Shown in pieces: positions 9,156 to 19,322 of a stretch of DNA of 64,000 bases (position 1 is its first letter; each line of letters starts with the position of its first letter). The position numbers were made by a program, and so were the translations under genes. The notes under the pieces were generated by a model, which saw only the letters and a program-made list of their open reading frames with translations, was not told the DNA's origin and did not search any database. Origin of the DNA: Mucilaginibacter sp. OK098 (GTDB taxonomy: Bacteria > Bacteroidota > Bacteroidia > Sphingobacteriales > Sphingobacteriaceae); the NCBI RefSeq assembly GCF_900142915.1, contig NZ_FRCM01000001.1, forward strand, positions 868,001 through 932,000, read 5' to 3'.

Positions 9156-11621
9156 CTATTCCGAACGTAAGCTCTTCACAGGGTTTGCAATTGCTGCTTT
9201 AACCGTTTGAAAACTCGATGTAAATACAGCGGCTATTAGCATCCCGGCGCCGCTTGCGGCAAATATCCACCAGCTTATCGGTGTCCTGTCGGCATATGTT
9301 TCTATCCATTTGTTCATGGCATACCACGCTATTGGCGTTACCAGGATAAACGCAAACAGTATCAGCAACACCAGTTCTGATGACAGTAAAGTTACTATTT
9401 GCGCAACCGAAGCGCCAAGCACTTTACGTACGCCAATTTCTTTAGTCCGTTGATTAGTTGTATAGATAGCCAGACCAAGTAAGCCCAGGCAGCTTATAAA
9501 TATAGATAAGCCAGTTGCCCAGGTAAGTAATTTTGAGGTGTGCTGCTCGCTGGCATAAAATTTGGCTATTGATTCATCGTAAAAATGGAAGTCGAAATCA
9601 TCGTCGGGATAAACTTCCTTGTACTGCTTTTCCATTGTAGCGATGGCTTTCTTCCACTCGTTCCCACCTTCGGTTTGCGGTTTTAAGGCAATATGAAATG
9701 TACTTGTCTGATAGGTGTTTTTTCCAAAAAGAATAGCCAAAGGATTGATAGGCGATTGTAACGAACGCTCATAAAAGTCACCAACAACACCAATAATTGT
9801 CATTGTATGATTACCGTTGAACTTACCAATCTGCTTACCTATTGCATCATGCAGGTTTTTGAAACCAAGTATTTTAGCATACTTTTCATTTATCAGAAAT
9901 GCTGTTGCAGTATCACTTTTTTGTATATTCCTGCCTGCAAGCAGTTTGATATTGTATAATTTAATAAAATTTTCATCACCGCTCTTCAACTCTACACCGG
10001 TTTTGATCTCCTTTTTTCCATCCATATATACGGCCGCTGTTGTATTGGTACTTCCAGATGACGGTGGCGCCCCGCCAATGCTTATCATCTCAACCTGTGG
10101 TATTGACCGCAGTTTGCCCAATAATACCATGTTTTTGTCCATGTTACGGGTTTTATAAGGACTTTGTATAAAAACAATGGCATCTTTTTTAAACCCAAGA
10201 TCTTTATGCAACGCATAATAAATTTGCTTGCTAACCAAAACCGTTGCCATTATAAAAAACTGCGCTATAATAAATTGCGAAACCGTTAACGATTTACGAA
10301 GCCAGGCATTCCTGGTTTTATTGCTATTGCTTTGCGCCTGATTTTTAAGTACTAAAACAGGTTTATATCCCGACAGCATAAGTGCAGGGTAAAAACCGGA
10401 TAAGAAACTTACAACTATAGTGAGCACTATAAGGAAAATGATAATATCCGGATGATGAATAAAATCCGCTTTAATGCCCGGGGCTATGAAATCAGCAAAT
10501 AGCTTCAATATTACCGGGGCAAGCAGCATCGAAATAATAACAGCAAACAGGGTAATAAAAAAAGTTTCGCTTAAAAATTGCACAATCAGCTGCATACGAC
10601 TGCTGCCCATGGTTTTGCGGATGCCAATTTCCTTTGCCCTTTGTGTCGCTTGAGCTGTAGTTAAATTTACGAAATTTATGCATCCTAATAGCAACAGGAA
10701 CGCTCCTATTACCAATAGGCCATATAATGTTGTTTTATTGGCCGATGAGCTAAAATCAAATGTTCCGTATTTTTCACTAAAGTGAATATTGCCCAGTGGT
10801 TCAAGGCCAAACGCATGAGTGCTTCCCTTTTCTTCAGGTTTTGGAGGGCTGCTTTTTTTCAATATGGTATTTAATTGCTTTTCAACATTTGCTGCAGAAG
10901 CGGTTGGCGCTAACTTGATAAAGACTTCAGATGCCGAATTTGTACTTTCCCACTCATGTAATTGCAGTGAGCTGCCCAAATCTTTATTTGCGAGGGCTGA
11001 GCTAAACGATATAAAATCATGAAAAGCGAAATCAGTATTTTCTGTTATTGTTTGTACAATTCCGGTAACTGTTGTTTTTAAGGTATCATAAGTAACAATC
11101 TTTCCAATCATCTGATCATATGATAATGATGGAAAGTAAAGCTTTGCGCGCTCAGATGTTAATACAACATGGTTGGGCGCATTTAACGCGCTGGTTGAAG
11201 AGCCTGCAAGCCACACATATTTAAATATTTTAAAGTATGCCTGGTCTGCCAGTACAATTTTATCCTGGGCCTTAAACCGGGTTGGAATGTTTTTTTTACC
11301 GGCAATAAATACATCAGGCGATAACGAATAAAGGGGGGCCGTTATTTCTACCCCCGTAGCCTGGCTTTTAATGGCTTCGGCTAAGGGGCCGCAAACGCCT
11401 GAGGTATAGCTGGGGTTTCCCTGGAAGCTAAAATTACTTACAACCCTATAAATTTTGTCGCTGTCTTTGTGGAATTTATCAAAGGTGAAATCGTAATGAA
11501 CAATAAGGTAAATTACTAATGCGGCACTAATGCCTATTGATAAACCGACAATATTTATCAGCGTAAATAACTTGTGTTTCCTGAAGCCTCTAAAGGCAAT
11601 TTTAAAATAGTTTTTTATCAT
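9156..11621 (-). CDS. P5: double MacB/FtsX ABC permease (P3-P5 subgroup)
   Basis: It has 821 residues, the third of the P3-P5 trio. Shared features are M-I-K-N-Y-F-K-I-A-F-R-G-F-R-K-H-K-L (identical start to P3), K-K-S-S-P-P-K-P-E-E-K-G before the LxPL motif of the first domain, G-G-A-P-P-S-S-G-S-T-N in the second domain, and both coupling motifs (K-E-I-G-I-R-K-T-M-G-S-S-R and K-E-I-G-V-R-K-V-L-G-A). The region Y-S-L-S-P-D-V-F-I in the first domain lacks residues present in P3 and P4. The ATG follows an A/T-rich run (ACTAAATAAAATG), a start context used by several members. The stop is TAG. Confidence 0.96.
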   Translation of the reverse strand: MIKNYFKIAFRGFRKHKLFTLINIVGLSIGISAALVIYLIVHYDFTFDKFHKDSDKIYRVVSNFSFQGNPSYTSGVCGPLAEAIKSQATGVEITAPLYSLSPDVFIAGKKNIPTRFKAQDKIVLADQAYFKIFKYVWLAGSSTSALNAPNHVVLTSERAKLYFPSLSYDQMIGKIVTYDTLKTTVTGIVQTITENTDFAFHDFISFSSALANKDLGSSLQLHEWESTNSASEVFIKLAPTASAANVEKQLNTILKKSSPPKPEEKGSTHAFGLEPLGNIHFSEKYGTFDFSSSANKTTLYGLLVIGAFLLLLGCINFVNLTTAQATQRAKEIGIRKTMGSSRMQLIVQFLSETFFITLFAVIISMLLAPVILKLFADFIAPGIKADFIHHPDIIIFLIVLTIVVSFLSGFYPALMLSGYKPVLVLKNQAQSNSNKTRNAWLRKSLTVSQFIIAQFFIMATVLVSKQIYYALHKDLGFKKDAIVFIQSPYKTRNMDKNMVLLGKLRSIPQVEMISIGGAPPSSGSTNTTAAVYMDGKKEIKTGVELKSGDENFIKLYNIKLLAGRNIQKSDTATAFLINEKYAKILGFKNLHDAIGKQIGKFNGNHTMTIIGVVGDFYERSLQSPINPLAILFGKNTYQTSTFHIALKPQTEGGNEWKKAIATMEKQYKEVYPDDDFDFHFYDESIAKFYASEQHTSKLLTWATGLSIFISCLGLLGLAIYTTNQRTKEIGVRKVLGASVAQIVTLLSSELVLLILFAFILVTPIAWYAMNKWIETYADRTPISWWIFAASGAGMLIAAVFTSSFQTVKAAIANPVKSLRSE

Positions 11622-11754
11622 TTTATTTAGTCATTAGTCATTAGTCATTTGCTTCGCTGTCATTAGTCATTGGTGCTTTAAGGCTGCAAATTGTATCATT
11701 GGACATTAATCAAATCATCTTAATACACAAATGACCAATGCCCAATGACCAGTC
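11622..11754. repeat. Spacer P6-P5, long TCATTRG cassette
   Basis: This is the long form: left heptad arm with TTGCTTCGCTG, then a middle block (GTGCTTTAAGG, AAATTGTATCATTGGACATT), then a right arm AAATGACCAATGCCCAATGACC. Versions of the middle block recur in at least six other spacers. Confidence 0.85.
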
Positions 11755-14184
11755 TTACTCAGAACGCAGACTCTTCACCGGGTTTGCCAGCGCCGCTTTA
11801 ATTGATTGAAAGCTAATAGTAACAAAAGCTATAATTAAAGCAAGTACAGCTGCCATAGCCAGCACCCACCAGCTTATGTTAATCCGGAAAGCAAAATCGC
11901 CCAAAAACCATTTGTTTATTGAAAAAAATGCTACCGGCAACGCAATTATTGCAGCTATAATTACAAGTTTCAAAAAGTCTTTTGACAGTTCGGTAACTAT
12001 TTGTGAGATACTTGCACCCAATACCTTGCGTACGCCAATTTCTTTTACGCGTTGGCTTATGGTAAAGGCCGATAACCCAAATAAACCAAGGCAGGCAATG
12101 AATATAGCAATGCAGGAGAAAATAGTGAACAGGCTCCCCTGTTGCTGTTCGCTGTTATAAAGCTGGCCAAACTTTTCATCCAAAAAGGTAAAATCAAAAG
12201 GTGTTTCGGGCAGGTATTTGTGCCAGGTATCCTTAACAGTTTGTATTGTAGCTTTTGTGTTATTACCATCTACTTTTATTGATAGTTTGCCATAGTAGTT
12301 ACCATGTGATGGTAAGCTGAATAATAATGGGATGATCTTTTGGTGTAGTGATTCAAAATGAAAATCTTTAACCACCCCTATTATTTTCCCTTTTACGTTG
12401 CCGTAAACCATATCCTTCGCCAATGCATTTTCAGCTGTTTTCCAGCCAAATTCCTTTACCGCTTCCTCGTTTATAATAAAGTTGTTAGTATCGGTTGCAA
12501 TGGCTTTTGAGAAATTCCGGCCCGCTGCCATTTGCATCCCATAGGTAGGGATAAAGCCAAAGTCGGTAGTGATATATTTAAGATCGATCTTAATTGCCTG
12601 CAACGATCCTCCTTCAATGATCTTTGCATTCTGATCGTCCAATAACCGGCCGGATGGAATGCGCGACGAGATGCCTAATTCTTTAATGTTAGCATTTCTT
12701 TTTAAATCCTCCTTAAAGGCATCATATTGTCTGTTTAGCGAATAAGGATAATTCATTGTTATAATATGGTCTTTATTAAAACCAAGCGCTATTTTTTGGA
12801 TGTATTGAAGCTGCTGAAATACAACAGTTGTAGCTACAATTAAAATTATGGAAATTGAAAACTGTACAACCACAAGTATCTTTCTGAAAGAAATACCGCC
12901 GGAGCCTGCTTTTATTATCCCCTTTAGAACTTTTACAGGTAAAAACGACGACATGAAAATTGCCGGATAAATACCGCTTATTAAGCCAATAACAAATGGC
13001 AGCGCCAATATTGGTAATAAAACATTCAAGTGTAACAGGCTGCCAAATGACAGGGATTGCCCCGAAAGCGTATTTATAAATGGAATTAATATAACAGTTG
13101 ATACGCCGGCTAATATCAGCGCCATCCAGGTAATTAATACCGATTCGCTTAAAAATTGGGCGATGATCTCTTTACGTTGTGCACCTATTACTTTCCTTAT
13201 TCCTATTTCCTTTGCCCTTAATGCCGATCTTGCTGTAGATAAATTCATGTAATTAATACAGGCGATCAATAAAATAAATAGTGCAATAGCCGAGAAGATG
13301 AGCACACGTTTGATATCGCCATTTTCTTCAATCTCGTCATCCAGGTGCGATTTAAGATGGATGTCCGTCAAATTTTCCAGTTCAAGCTTGGTAACCTGCT
13401 GGGTTTTCAGGTTGCCGGGCATTCCGGGGAAATGCACATATTTATCCAAAAAGTCAGGCAACTGCGCTTTAACGTGTTCAACATTATAATCTTTTGGGAA
13501 CAGCAGGTAAGTATAGAATGCATTGTTACCATAATTGGTTTGCAATTGCTTTTCACCATAAATTGCGGTATCCTTTAAAGTATTAAAGGACAGGAGAATC
13601 TGCGGGTGCATGTGCGAATTGGCAGGGAAGGCCTTATAAACGCCGGTAACCTTAAAATCGTGCTTATTTAATAAAATGCTTTTGTTAATAGGATTTTCAT
13701 CGCCAAAATATCTCCTGGCAACTTCCTCTGTCAACATAATGCTATACGGATCAAGCAATGCACTTTTAGCATCGCCCTTTACAACCGGCACATTAAATAA
13801 GGTGAAGAAATTCTCATCAGCAAAAACACTATTTTTTTCATTAAAGAGCTTTTCCTTATACTTTAATGCAATAGTACCATTTGGATAGATCCTGGTGATT
13901 TTCTTAATATCAGAAAATGCATTTTGCAGCAGCGGGCCAAAAGGCGGGGCAACCGCACTCAGGTGCAGGTTTTCAACTCCCGGAGCAGTATAGAAGATCC
14001 GGGTAACCCTGTATATATCTTTTGCGTTCTTGTTAAACTTATCATAGCTATACTCATTTATAATATAAGCCAAAATAAGCAGGCAGCAGGTTAACCCCAC
14101 GGTTAAGCCAAATATGTTGATGAAGGAAATAAACGGGTGCCTTTTGATATTCCGAAAAGCACTCCTCAAATAGTTTTTTATCAT
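11755..14184 (-). CDS. P6: double MacB/FtsX ABC permease
   Basis: It has 809 residues with segment 1 at about 21-43, a first periplasmic domain to about 295, segments 2-4, the coupling helix L-R-A-K-E-I-G-I-R-K-V-I-G-A-Q-R (about 322-337), segment 5 near 440-460 and the second half with R-V-K-E-I-G-V-R-K-V-L-G-A. Both halves contain the core-domain phrase V-x-G-V-x-K-x-F, in line with an internal duplication. A charged stretch L-D-D-E-I-E-E-N-G-D-I-K precedes segment 2, similar to the E-A/P-N-G-D/S-I phrase of P10, P11 and P16, so it is closer to those than to its neighbours P5 and P7. The start has TAAATAAAATG or similar upstream; the stop is TAA. Confidence 0.96.
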   Translation of the reverse strand: MIKNYLRSAFRNIKRHPFISFINIFGLTVGLTCCLLILAYIINEYSYDKFNKNAKDIYRVTRIFYTAPGVENLHLSAVAPPFGPLLQNAFSDIKKITRIYPNGTIALKYKEKLFNEKNSVFADENFFTLFNVPVVKGDAKSALLDPYSIMLTEEVARRYFGDENPINKSILLNKHDFKVTGVYKAFPANSHMHPQILLSFNTLKDTAIYGEKQLQTNYGNNAFYTYLLFPKDYNVEHVKAQLPDFLDKYVHFPGMPGNLKTQQVTKLELENLTDIHLKSHLDDEIEENGDIKRVLIFSAIALFILLIACINYMNLSTARSALRAKEIGIRKVIGAQRKEIIAQFLSESVLITWMALILAGVSTVILIPFINTLSGQSLSFGSLLHLNVLLPILALPFVIGLISGIYPAIFMSSFLPVKVLKGIIKAGSGGISFRKILVVVQFSISIILIVATTVVFQQLQYIQKIALGFNKDHIITMNYPYSLNRQYDAFKEDLKRNANIKELGISSRIPSGRLLDDQNAKIIEGGSLQAIKIDLKYITTDFGFIPTYGMQMAAGRNFSKAIATDTNNFIINEEAVKEFGWKTAENALAKDMVYGNVKGKIIGVVKDFHFESLHQKIIPLLFSLPSHGNYYGKLSIKVDGNNTKATIQTVKDTWHKYLPETPFDFTFLDEKFGQLYNSEQQQGSLFTIFSCIAIFIACLGLFGLSAFTISQRVKEIGVRKVLGASISQIVTELSKDFLKLVIIAAIIALPVAFFSINKWFLGDFAFRINISWWVLAMAAVLALIIAFVTISFQSIKAALANPVKSLRSE

Positions 14185-14286
14185 TTTATTTAGTTATTAG
14201 TCATTATGTCATTAGTCATTTCGCTGAGCTGTCATTGGTCATTGGTTTGCATCAGTCACTAATGACTAATGATCAATGACCAATGA
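14185..14286. repeat. Spacer P7-P6, TCATTRG inverted heptads
   Basis: Short form: left arm TTAGTCATTATGTCATTAGTCATT with TTCGCTGAGCTG, right arm CACTAATGACTAATGATCAATGACCAATGACT. The TAG stop of P7 is part of the right arm. Confidence 0.85.
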
Positions 14287-16734
14287 CTATTCCGAACGCA
14301 GGCTCTTAACCGGGTTAGCCAGCGCAGCCTTTACCGACTGAAAACTAATGGTTACCAGCGCTATCAGTATTGCCGATACCCCTGATACCAGGAAGATCCA
14401 CCAGCTGATATTTACCCGGTAGGCAAAATCCTGCAGCCATAAATGCATAAAGTAATATGCTATTGGCGATGCTATTAGTATGGCGATCATAACAAGGCTT
14501 ATAAAATCTCTGCTCAACATCGATACGATACTTGATGCACTGGCACCCAAAACCTTCCTGATCCCTATTTCCTTAACACGCTGTTGTGCGGTAAACGTAG
14601 CCAGTCCAAACAATCCCATGCATGAAATAAAGATGGCAATGCCCATGGCTGTGCTCATTAGTTTAGCTGTTTTTTGCTCCTTTTCGTATAAATTGGCAAT
14701 GGTTTCGTCAAAAAATTTGTATTCAAATTTCTCATTTGGATAAATCTCCTTAGAAATCTGTTCTATTTGGGAGATGGTCTTCTTAAAATCATCAGCTTGT
14801 TTGCCTGCAGTGGCCAGCTTTATGCTTAATGTTCTTTCATTATCCTTGATAGAGCACAAAAAGAACGGGGTGATAGCTTCGTGCAGCGATTTTGAATGAA
14901 AATCTTTTACAATGCCCACAATTGCGCGCCTTTGCTTATTGATACCGACCTCAACAATTTTCCCAAGTGCATCTGCTGGTCGTTTAAATCCAAGGGCTTT
15001 GGCACATGTTTCGTTTACCAGGAACTCTGTTAACGTATCCGCATGTCGCAGGTTTCTGCCGGCAACTATCTTCAGGCCGAACAGCGGCACATAATTTTCA
15101 TCACAAAAGTCAAACGACGCATCAATTTTATTCTCACCGGTGGCGCCTTTATAACTCATATAAGTTCCGGGGTGCCCCGTTGCTGCCGGTGTTGTCCGGT
15201 GGCGGGTTATTAACTGTACTCCCTGCAGCTGTTTTATCTTGTTGGCATAAACAGTCAATTGCTCACTTGTATTATTCCAGCCTGTACGGATAGATATGAT
15301 CGCATCCTTATTAAAGCCAAGATCCTTATTCAGTATAAAATGGATCTGGTTGCCGATAACAACTGTGCCTATGATAAAAACCAGCGAAACTGTAAATTGA
15401 AATACGATAAGCGATTTGCGCAAGTAACTTTTCCCATTAAGCTTTTGCGAACCCTCTCCCTTTAAACTTATCACAGGCAAATAAGACGATAGCACCCGTG
15501 CGGGATAAATCCCGGCAAGCAACCCTGTAAATATCGTTACTGAAACTAAAAATATCAGTACCGGTGCGCTCAACAGATCCAAAGTAACACCCGGTGGAAT
15601 TAAATTATGGAAGGCAGCCAGTACGGGGTTTGCCATCATAACAGAAACAAATACAGCAACTATCGTTACAAAAAAGGTCTCTATTAAAAATTGCACCGTT
15701 AAACTTGATTTACTGCCTCCAAGCACTTTACGTACACCAACCTCCTTAGCTCTGCGCAACGATTGTGCCGTTGAAAGGTTAACAAAATTTATTACCGCTA
15801 TCACTAAAATAAACAAGGCTATCCCTATAAGTGCATAAAGTGTTGGCAAATGGGCCTTGCGGGTGTAAGAGTCTTCATAGGCGCTGTTAAAGTGAACATC
15901 TGCCAAAGGTTGTAGTTTTAATTCAACACTGAAGCCTGGTGGCATTTTTACATGAGCCTTAACAAATGCCGGAAACTGTTTTGCAATCTGTGCGGGCGTT
16001 ACACCCTTTGCCAGCTTCACATATCCCTGTGAATTATAATCCCACATGCCCCAATGCTGCAAATCAATATCGTTTTTTAAGAAACTGTGCTGAATAGTAG
16101 CAAATGAAACGAAATCCTTAAAGCCAAAATCGGTATTATTACTCCAATCCTTAACAACTCCCGAAACGGTAAGGTGCAGCGAATCGTTGTAAGTAACATT
16201 CCTGCCGATAACGTTCTGGGGTTCAACGTTTCCAAAATACTTTTGCACTTCAGTTTCAGAAAGCACAACTTTAAATGGCTCCTTTAACGCAGTTACTGCG
16301 TTACCTGCGAGCCATTGATATTTAAAGAGGTTAAAGTACTGGGGTTCGGTAATAATTATGCTTGATACGTCTTCCGCAGCGTCAAACTTCCTGGGATCTT
16401 TGCTCCCGTCAGGGATGGTAACTTTAAAAGCATAATTATAAAATGCTGTAACATTTTCAAACCCGCTTACCTCGTTCCGGATAGTGATTGGTAAAGCGCT
16501 GATGGTAGAACCCAAGTCGTCGGCTTTTCCGTTCGGATTATGAAACCTCGCCACTATCCGGTAAATGCGTTCCTTATCAGGGTGAAAATTATCATAACTC
16601 AACTCAAAACTGGTGATCAGGTAAATAACCAAACAGGCACAAATCCCAAGCGAAAGGCCAAGTACGTTTATGGCTGTATATACCTTGTTACGGGTGATGT
16701 TCCGCCACGCGGTTTTAAAATAGTTTCTTATCAT
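14287..16734 (-). CDS. P7: double MacB/FtsX ABC permease
   Basis: It has 815 residues. The start M-I-R-N-Y-F-K-T-A-W-R-N-I-T-R-N-K leads into segment 1 (about 21-43). The coupling motifs are R-R-A-K-E-V-G-V-R-K-V-L-G-G-S-K and Q-R-V-K-E-I-G-I-R-K-V-L-G-A. It is a distant cousin of P3-P5: it shares the phrase T-V-S-G-V-V-K-D-W-S-N-N-T-D-F-G-F and the F-F-D-E-T-I-A-N/K-x-Y-E sequence before segment 6, but its periplasmic domains differ widely. The first domain contains a loop rich in charged residues (D-G-S-K-D-P-R-K-F-D-A-A-E-D). The tail is A-N-P-V-K-S-L-R-S-E; the stop is TAG. Confidence 0.96.
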   Translation of the reverse strand: MIRNYFKTAWRNITRNKVYTAINVLGLSLGICACLVIYLITSFELSYDNFHPDKERIYRIVARFHNPNGKADDLGSTISALPITIRNEVSGFENVTAFYNYAFKVTIPDGSKDPRKFDAAEDVSSIIITEPQYFNLFKYQWLAGNAVTALKEPFKVVLSETEVQKYFGNVEPQNVIGRNVTYNDSLHLTVSGVVKDWSNNTDFGFKDFVSFATIQHSFLKNDIDLQHWGMWDYNSQGYVKLAKGVTPAQIAKQFPAFVKAHVKMPPGFSVELKLQPLADVHFNSAYEDSYTRKAHLPTLYALIGIALFILVIAVINFVNLSTAQSLRRAKEVGVRKVLGGSKSSLTVQFLIETFFVTIVAVFVSVMMANPVLAAFHNLIPPGVTLDLLSAPVLIFLVSVTIFTGLLAGIYPARVLSSYLPVISLKGEGSQKLNGKSYLRKSLIVFQFTVSLVFIIGTVVIGNQIHFILNKDLGFNKDAIISIRTGWNNTSEQLTVYANKIKQLQGVQLITRHRTTPAATGHPGTYMSYKGATGENKIDASFDFCDENYVPLFGLKIVAGRNLRHADTLTEFLVNETCAKALGFKRPADALGKIVEVGINKQRRAIVGIVKDFHSKSLHEAITPFFLCSIKDNERTLSIKLATAGKQADDFKKTISQIEQISKEIYPNEKFEYKFFDETIANLYEKEQKTAKLMSTAMGIAIFISCMGLFGLATFTAQQRVKEIGIRKVLGASASSIVSMLSRDFISLVMIAILIASPIAYYFMHLWLQDFAYRVNISWWIFLVSGVSAILIALVTISFQSVKAALANPVKSLRSE

Positions 16735-16868
16735 GTTTTAATCATTAGTCATTGTGTCATTCGCTGCGCTGTCATTGGTCATTTAGTTCATTGTTGATGG
16801 TTCATAGTTCATAGCCAAACCGTTTAGTTTCCAGTAATTTCGCCCAATCTCCGATCTCCAATCTCTAA
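16735..16868. repeat. Spacer P8-P7 with three heptad families
   Basis: A mosaic: TCATTAG-type units with TTCGCTGCGCTG on the left, TTCATAG-type units (TGATGGTTCATAGTTCATAG) in the middle, CTCCAAT/CTCTAAT units on the right running into the TGA stop of P8. It shows that the families combine within one spacer. Confidence 0.8.
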
Positions 16869-19238
16869 TCACTCGGAACGCAGGCTCTTCACTGGATTTG
16901 CAACAGCCGCTTTTATCGACTGGAAACTGATCGTTACCAGCGCAATTCCTATCGATATCAAACCTGCCAAAAGAAATATCACCCAGTTAATATCAATCCG
17001 GTAAACAAAATTTTGCAGCCATTTATTCATGGCCCACCATGCTATTGGCGAACCAATTATTATTGAGAGTAACACCAGCTTCAAAAAATCCTTCGATACC
17101 AGGGTTACTATGCTGCTTACACTTGCACCCAGCACTTTACGGATGCCAATCTCTTTGGTCTTGATCTGTGCCGTATAAGTTGCTAAGCCTAAGAGGCCAA
17201 GGCAGGAAATAACAATTGCGATAGCCGAGAAGATGTTAAATAGAATCCCGGTTCGCTGCTCGGTTTTATACAGGTTGCCGTATTCTTCATCCATAAAGTT
17301 ATATTCAAATGGAAACCCGGGGTTGTATTGGTTCCAAAGGCGGGTAGCTGCCGCAATGGCCTTGGCTGCATTTTTCCCGGTAGTTTTTACATATAATAAA
17401 TAGCCATTAGGCTCATAATAAATTACAGTAGGTTCAATTCTTTCTTTTAACGATGCAGTATTAAAATCTTTAACAACACCTATAATGGTACCTTCCTTTC
17501 CCAATAATTTCAGGCGTTTACCTATCGGATTTTTCGTCCCGATTAAATTAACTGCTGTTTCGTTTAAAATGAAGTGGGCGGTGTCTGTTTTTACCCCTGC
17601 AAAATTAGCTCCGGCCAATAGTTTAATTTTCATCAGCGGGATAAACTTTTCATCTATCCCCAGGTGATGGATGATAGTAGTAACATTAGGGTCTTTACCA
17701 TCCCAGTCTGCCCCCCCAGTATAATGCTTGTTATCTACCAGTTTATTATCTGATGATGTTATAGCTTCAATACCCGGCTGATTTCTTAATTCGGCTTTAA
17801 CCACATCCGGGTGCTTTTGCATCTCGCCCATCTGGAAAGAAAAAACCTGCGAACGGTCATACCCCGGATCTTTTTCGCGGATATATTTTAATTGTTTACC
17901 AATTACTAGGGTAACAATGATCAGCGTAACCGAAAAAATAAACTGGGTGGTAACCAATACCTTCCTGAAAGTTACATTGCCAATACCTAACATCAATTTT
18001 CCTTTTAGCGCGTTTAATGGTTCAAAAGATGATAACAATAAGGCAGGATATATAGAAGATGCAATTAAGGTGCCTGTAACCGTAAGCAACACTATTTTCC
18101 ACAAAGCAGGATCGGCCAGGTTAAGGTGTATGTGTTTACCTGAGATCTGATTATAATATGGCATCAACAGGGTAATTAATACAAATGCAAATACCAGTGC
18201 GATACTAAAAAACAAAACCGTTTCAATAATAAATTGCGCAAACAGCTGTGCTTTTTGAGCGCCTACAATTTTACGGATGCTTACCTCCTTAGCGCGGATC
18301 ATTGACCGGGCGGTAGAAAGGTTAACATAATTGATACAGGCAATCAGCAATATTAAAACAGCAACAATTAAAAATATATTTACCGTTTGCATCCCTGATG
18401 CGGAGCCGTCAACCTGGTACAAGTGAATTTTTGAAAGCGGCTGTAACCTAAAAATGTCATCTTTTAAGGATACCTTTGTCCCTGGAGCATTTTTTGCCTG
18501 GATGCGGATAAGCTTTTCTCCAATCGGCTTTATTGGGGTGCCCGGCTCAATCTCAAAAAAAGTAATAAATCCACAATTACCCCAATTCGAATCAAGCGAT
18601 TTATAATAACCCTTGCCGTTGTAGTCTTTAGCTCTGAGATTCATAGAGAACAGCATGTCATAATTAATGCTGGAATTATCCGGAAAATCGGCAATTATTC
18701 CGCTTACCGTATAATTATTTTTATGGTCCTGCTGTAATACTTTACCTATAGGATTTTCGTTTCCAAAGTATTTCCTGGCTGTAGATTGCGTGATGATGAC
18801 AGATTGGTCATTTGGAAATGGATTTGTAGCGCTTCCTTTCAGCCATTTAAAATCAAACATCCTGAAAAACGAAGGGTCAATATAAGCTGTATTCTCTTCT
18901 CTTAATAGTTTATCCCTGTAACTAAAAACACTGCTGTAACCATGGTTTATACGTACCGCATTTTTAACACCCGGAATTTCTTTTAAAGCATAAGTTGCTA
19001 CAGGCGCCTGTATATTATCCCAGACTGTTTTGGCACTTCCACTGCCAAAAAATGCATTAACACGGTATATATTTTTTGTTTTTGTATGGAAGGAATCAAA
19101 GCTTAGCTCGTCCTGCACCCATAATAAAATAAGTATACCTATAGCAAGGCCAAGGGTAAGCCCTGCAATATTTATAACCGAGTAAAATTTATTTTTTACC
19201 AGGTTTCGCCATGCGGTTTTAAAGTAGTTTTTTATCAT
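16869..19238 (-). CDS. P8: double MacB/FtsX ABC permease, near twin of P9
   Basis: It has 789 residues: segment 1 at 21-43, first periplasmic domain 45-283, segments 2-4 at about 285-309, 336-361 and 378-403, segment 5 at 428-447, second periplasmic domain 450-660, segments 6-8 at about 666-690, 715-738 and 750-772. Coupling motifs are R-A-K-E-V-S-I-R-K-I-V-G-A (315-327, serine in place of the usual glycine) and K-T-K-E-I-G-I-R-K-V-L-G-A (693-705). By hand alignment without gaps it differs from P9 at about 90 of 789 positions; about 72 of these fall in the two periplasmic domains. P14 is the next closest relative. Confidence 0.97.
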   Translation of the reverse strand: MIKNYFKTAWRNLVKNKFYSVINIAGLTLGLAIGILILLWVQDELSFDSFHTKTKNIYRVNAFFGSGSAKTVWDNIQAPVATYALKEIPGVKNAVRINHGYSSVFSYRDKLLREENTAYIDPSFFRMFDFKWLKGSATNPFPNDQSVIITQSTARKYFGNENPIGKVLQQDHKNNYTVSGIIADFPDNSSINYDMLFSMNLRAKDYNGKGYYKSLDSNWGNCGFITFFEIEPGTPIKPIGEKLIRIQAKNAPGTKVSLKDDIFRLQPLSKIHLYQVDGSASGMQTVNIFLIVAVLILLIACINYVNLSTARSMIRAKEVSIRKIVGAQKAQLFAQFIIETVLFFSIALVFAFVLITLLMPYYNQISGKHIHLNLADPALWKIVLLTVTGTLIASSIYPALLLSSFEPLNALKGKLMLGIGNVTFRKVLVTTQFIFSVTLIIVTLVIGKQLKYIREKDPGYDRSQVFSFQMGEMQKHPDVVKAELRNQPGIEAITSSDNKLVDNKHYTGGADWDGKDPNVTTIIHHLGIDEKFIPLMKIKLLAGANFAGVKTDTAHFILNETAVNLIGTKNPIGKRLKLLGKEGTIIGVVKDFNTASLKERIEPTVIYYEPNGYLLYVKTTGKNAAKAIAAATRLWNQYNPGFPFEYNFMDEEYGNLYKTEQRTGILFNIFSAIAIVISCLGLLGLATYTAQIKTKEIGIRKVLGASVSSIVTLVSKDFLKLVLLSIIIGSPIAWWAMNKWLQNFVYRIDINWVIFLLAGLISIGIALVTISFQSIKAAVANPVKSLRSE

Positions 19239-19322
19239 TAGTTCAATTGTTTATTGGTTCATTAGTTTATTGGTGCCTGTCTCCGAGATTTTTTTAACTA
19301 ATCTCTGATCTTTAGCCTCTAA
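19239..19322. repeat. Spacer P9-P8, mixed heptads
   Basis: The left part has units of TTTATTGG/TTCATTAG type (TTTATTGGTTCATTAG), the right part CTCTGAT/CTCTAAT units that reach the TGA stop of P9. Although P8 and P9 are near twins, this spacer differs from the ones on either side. Confidence 0.75.
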
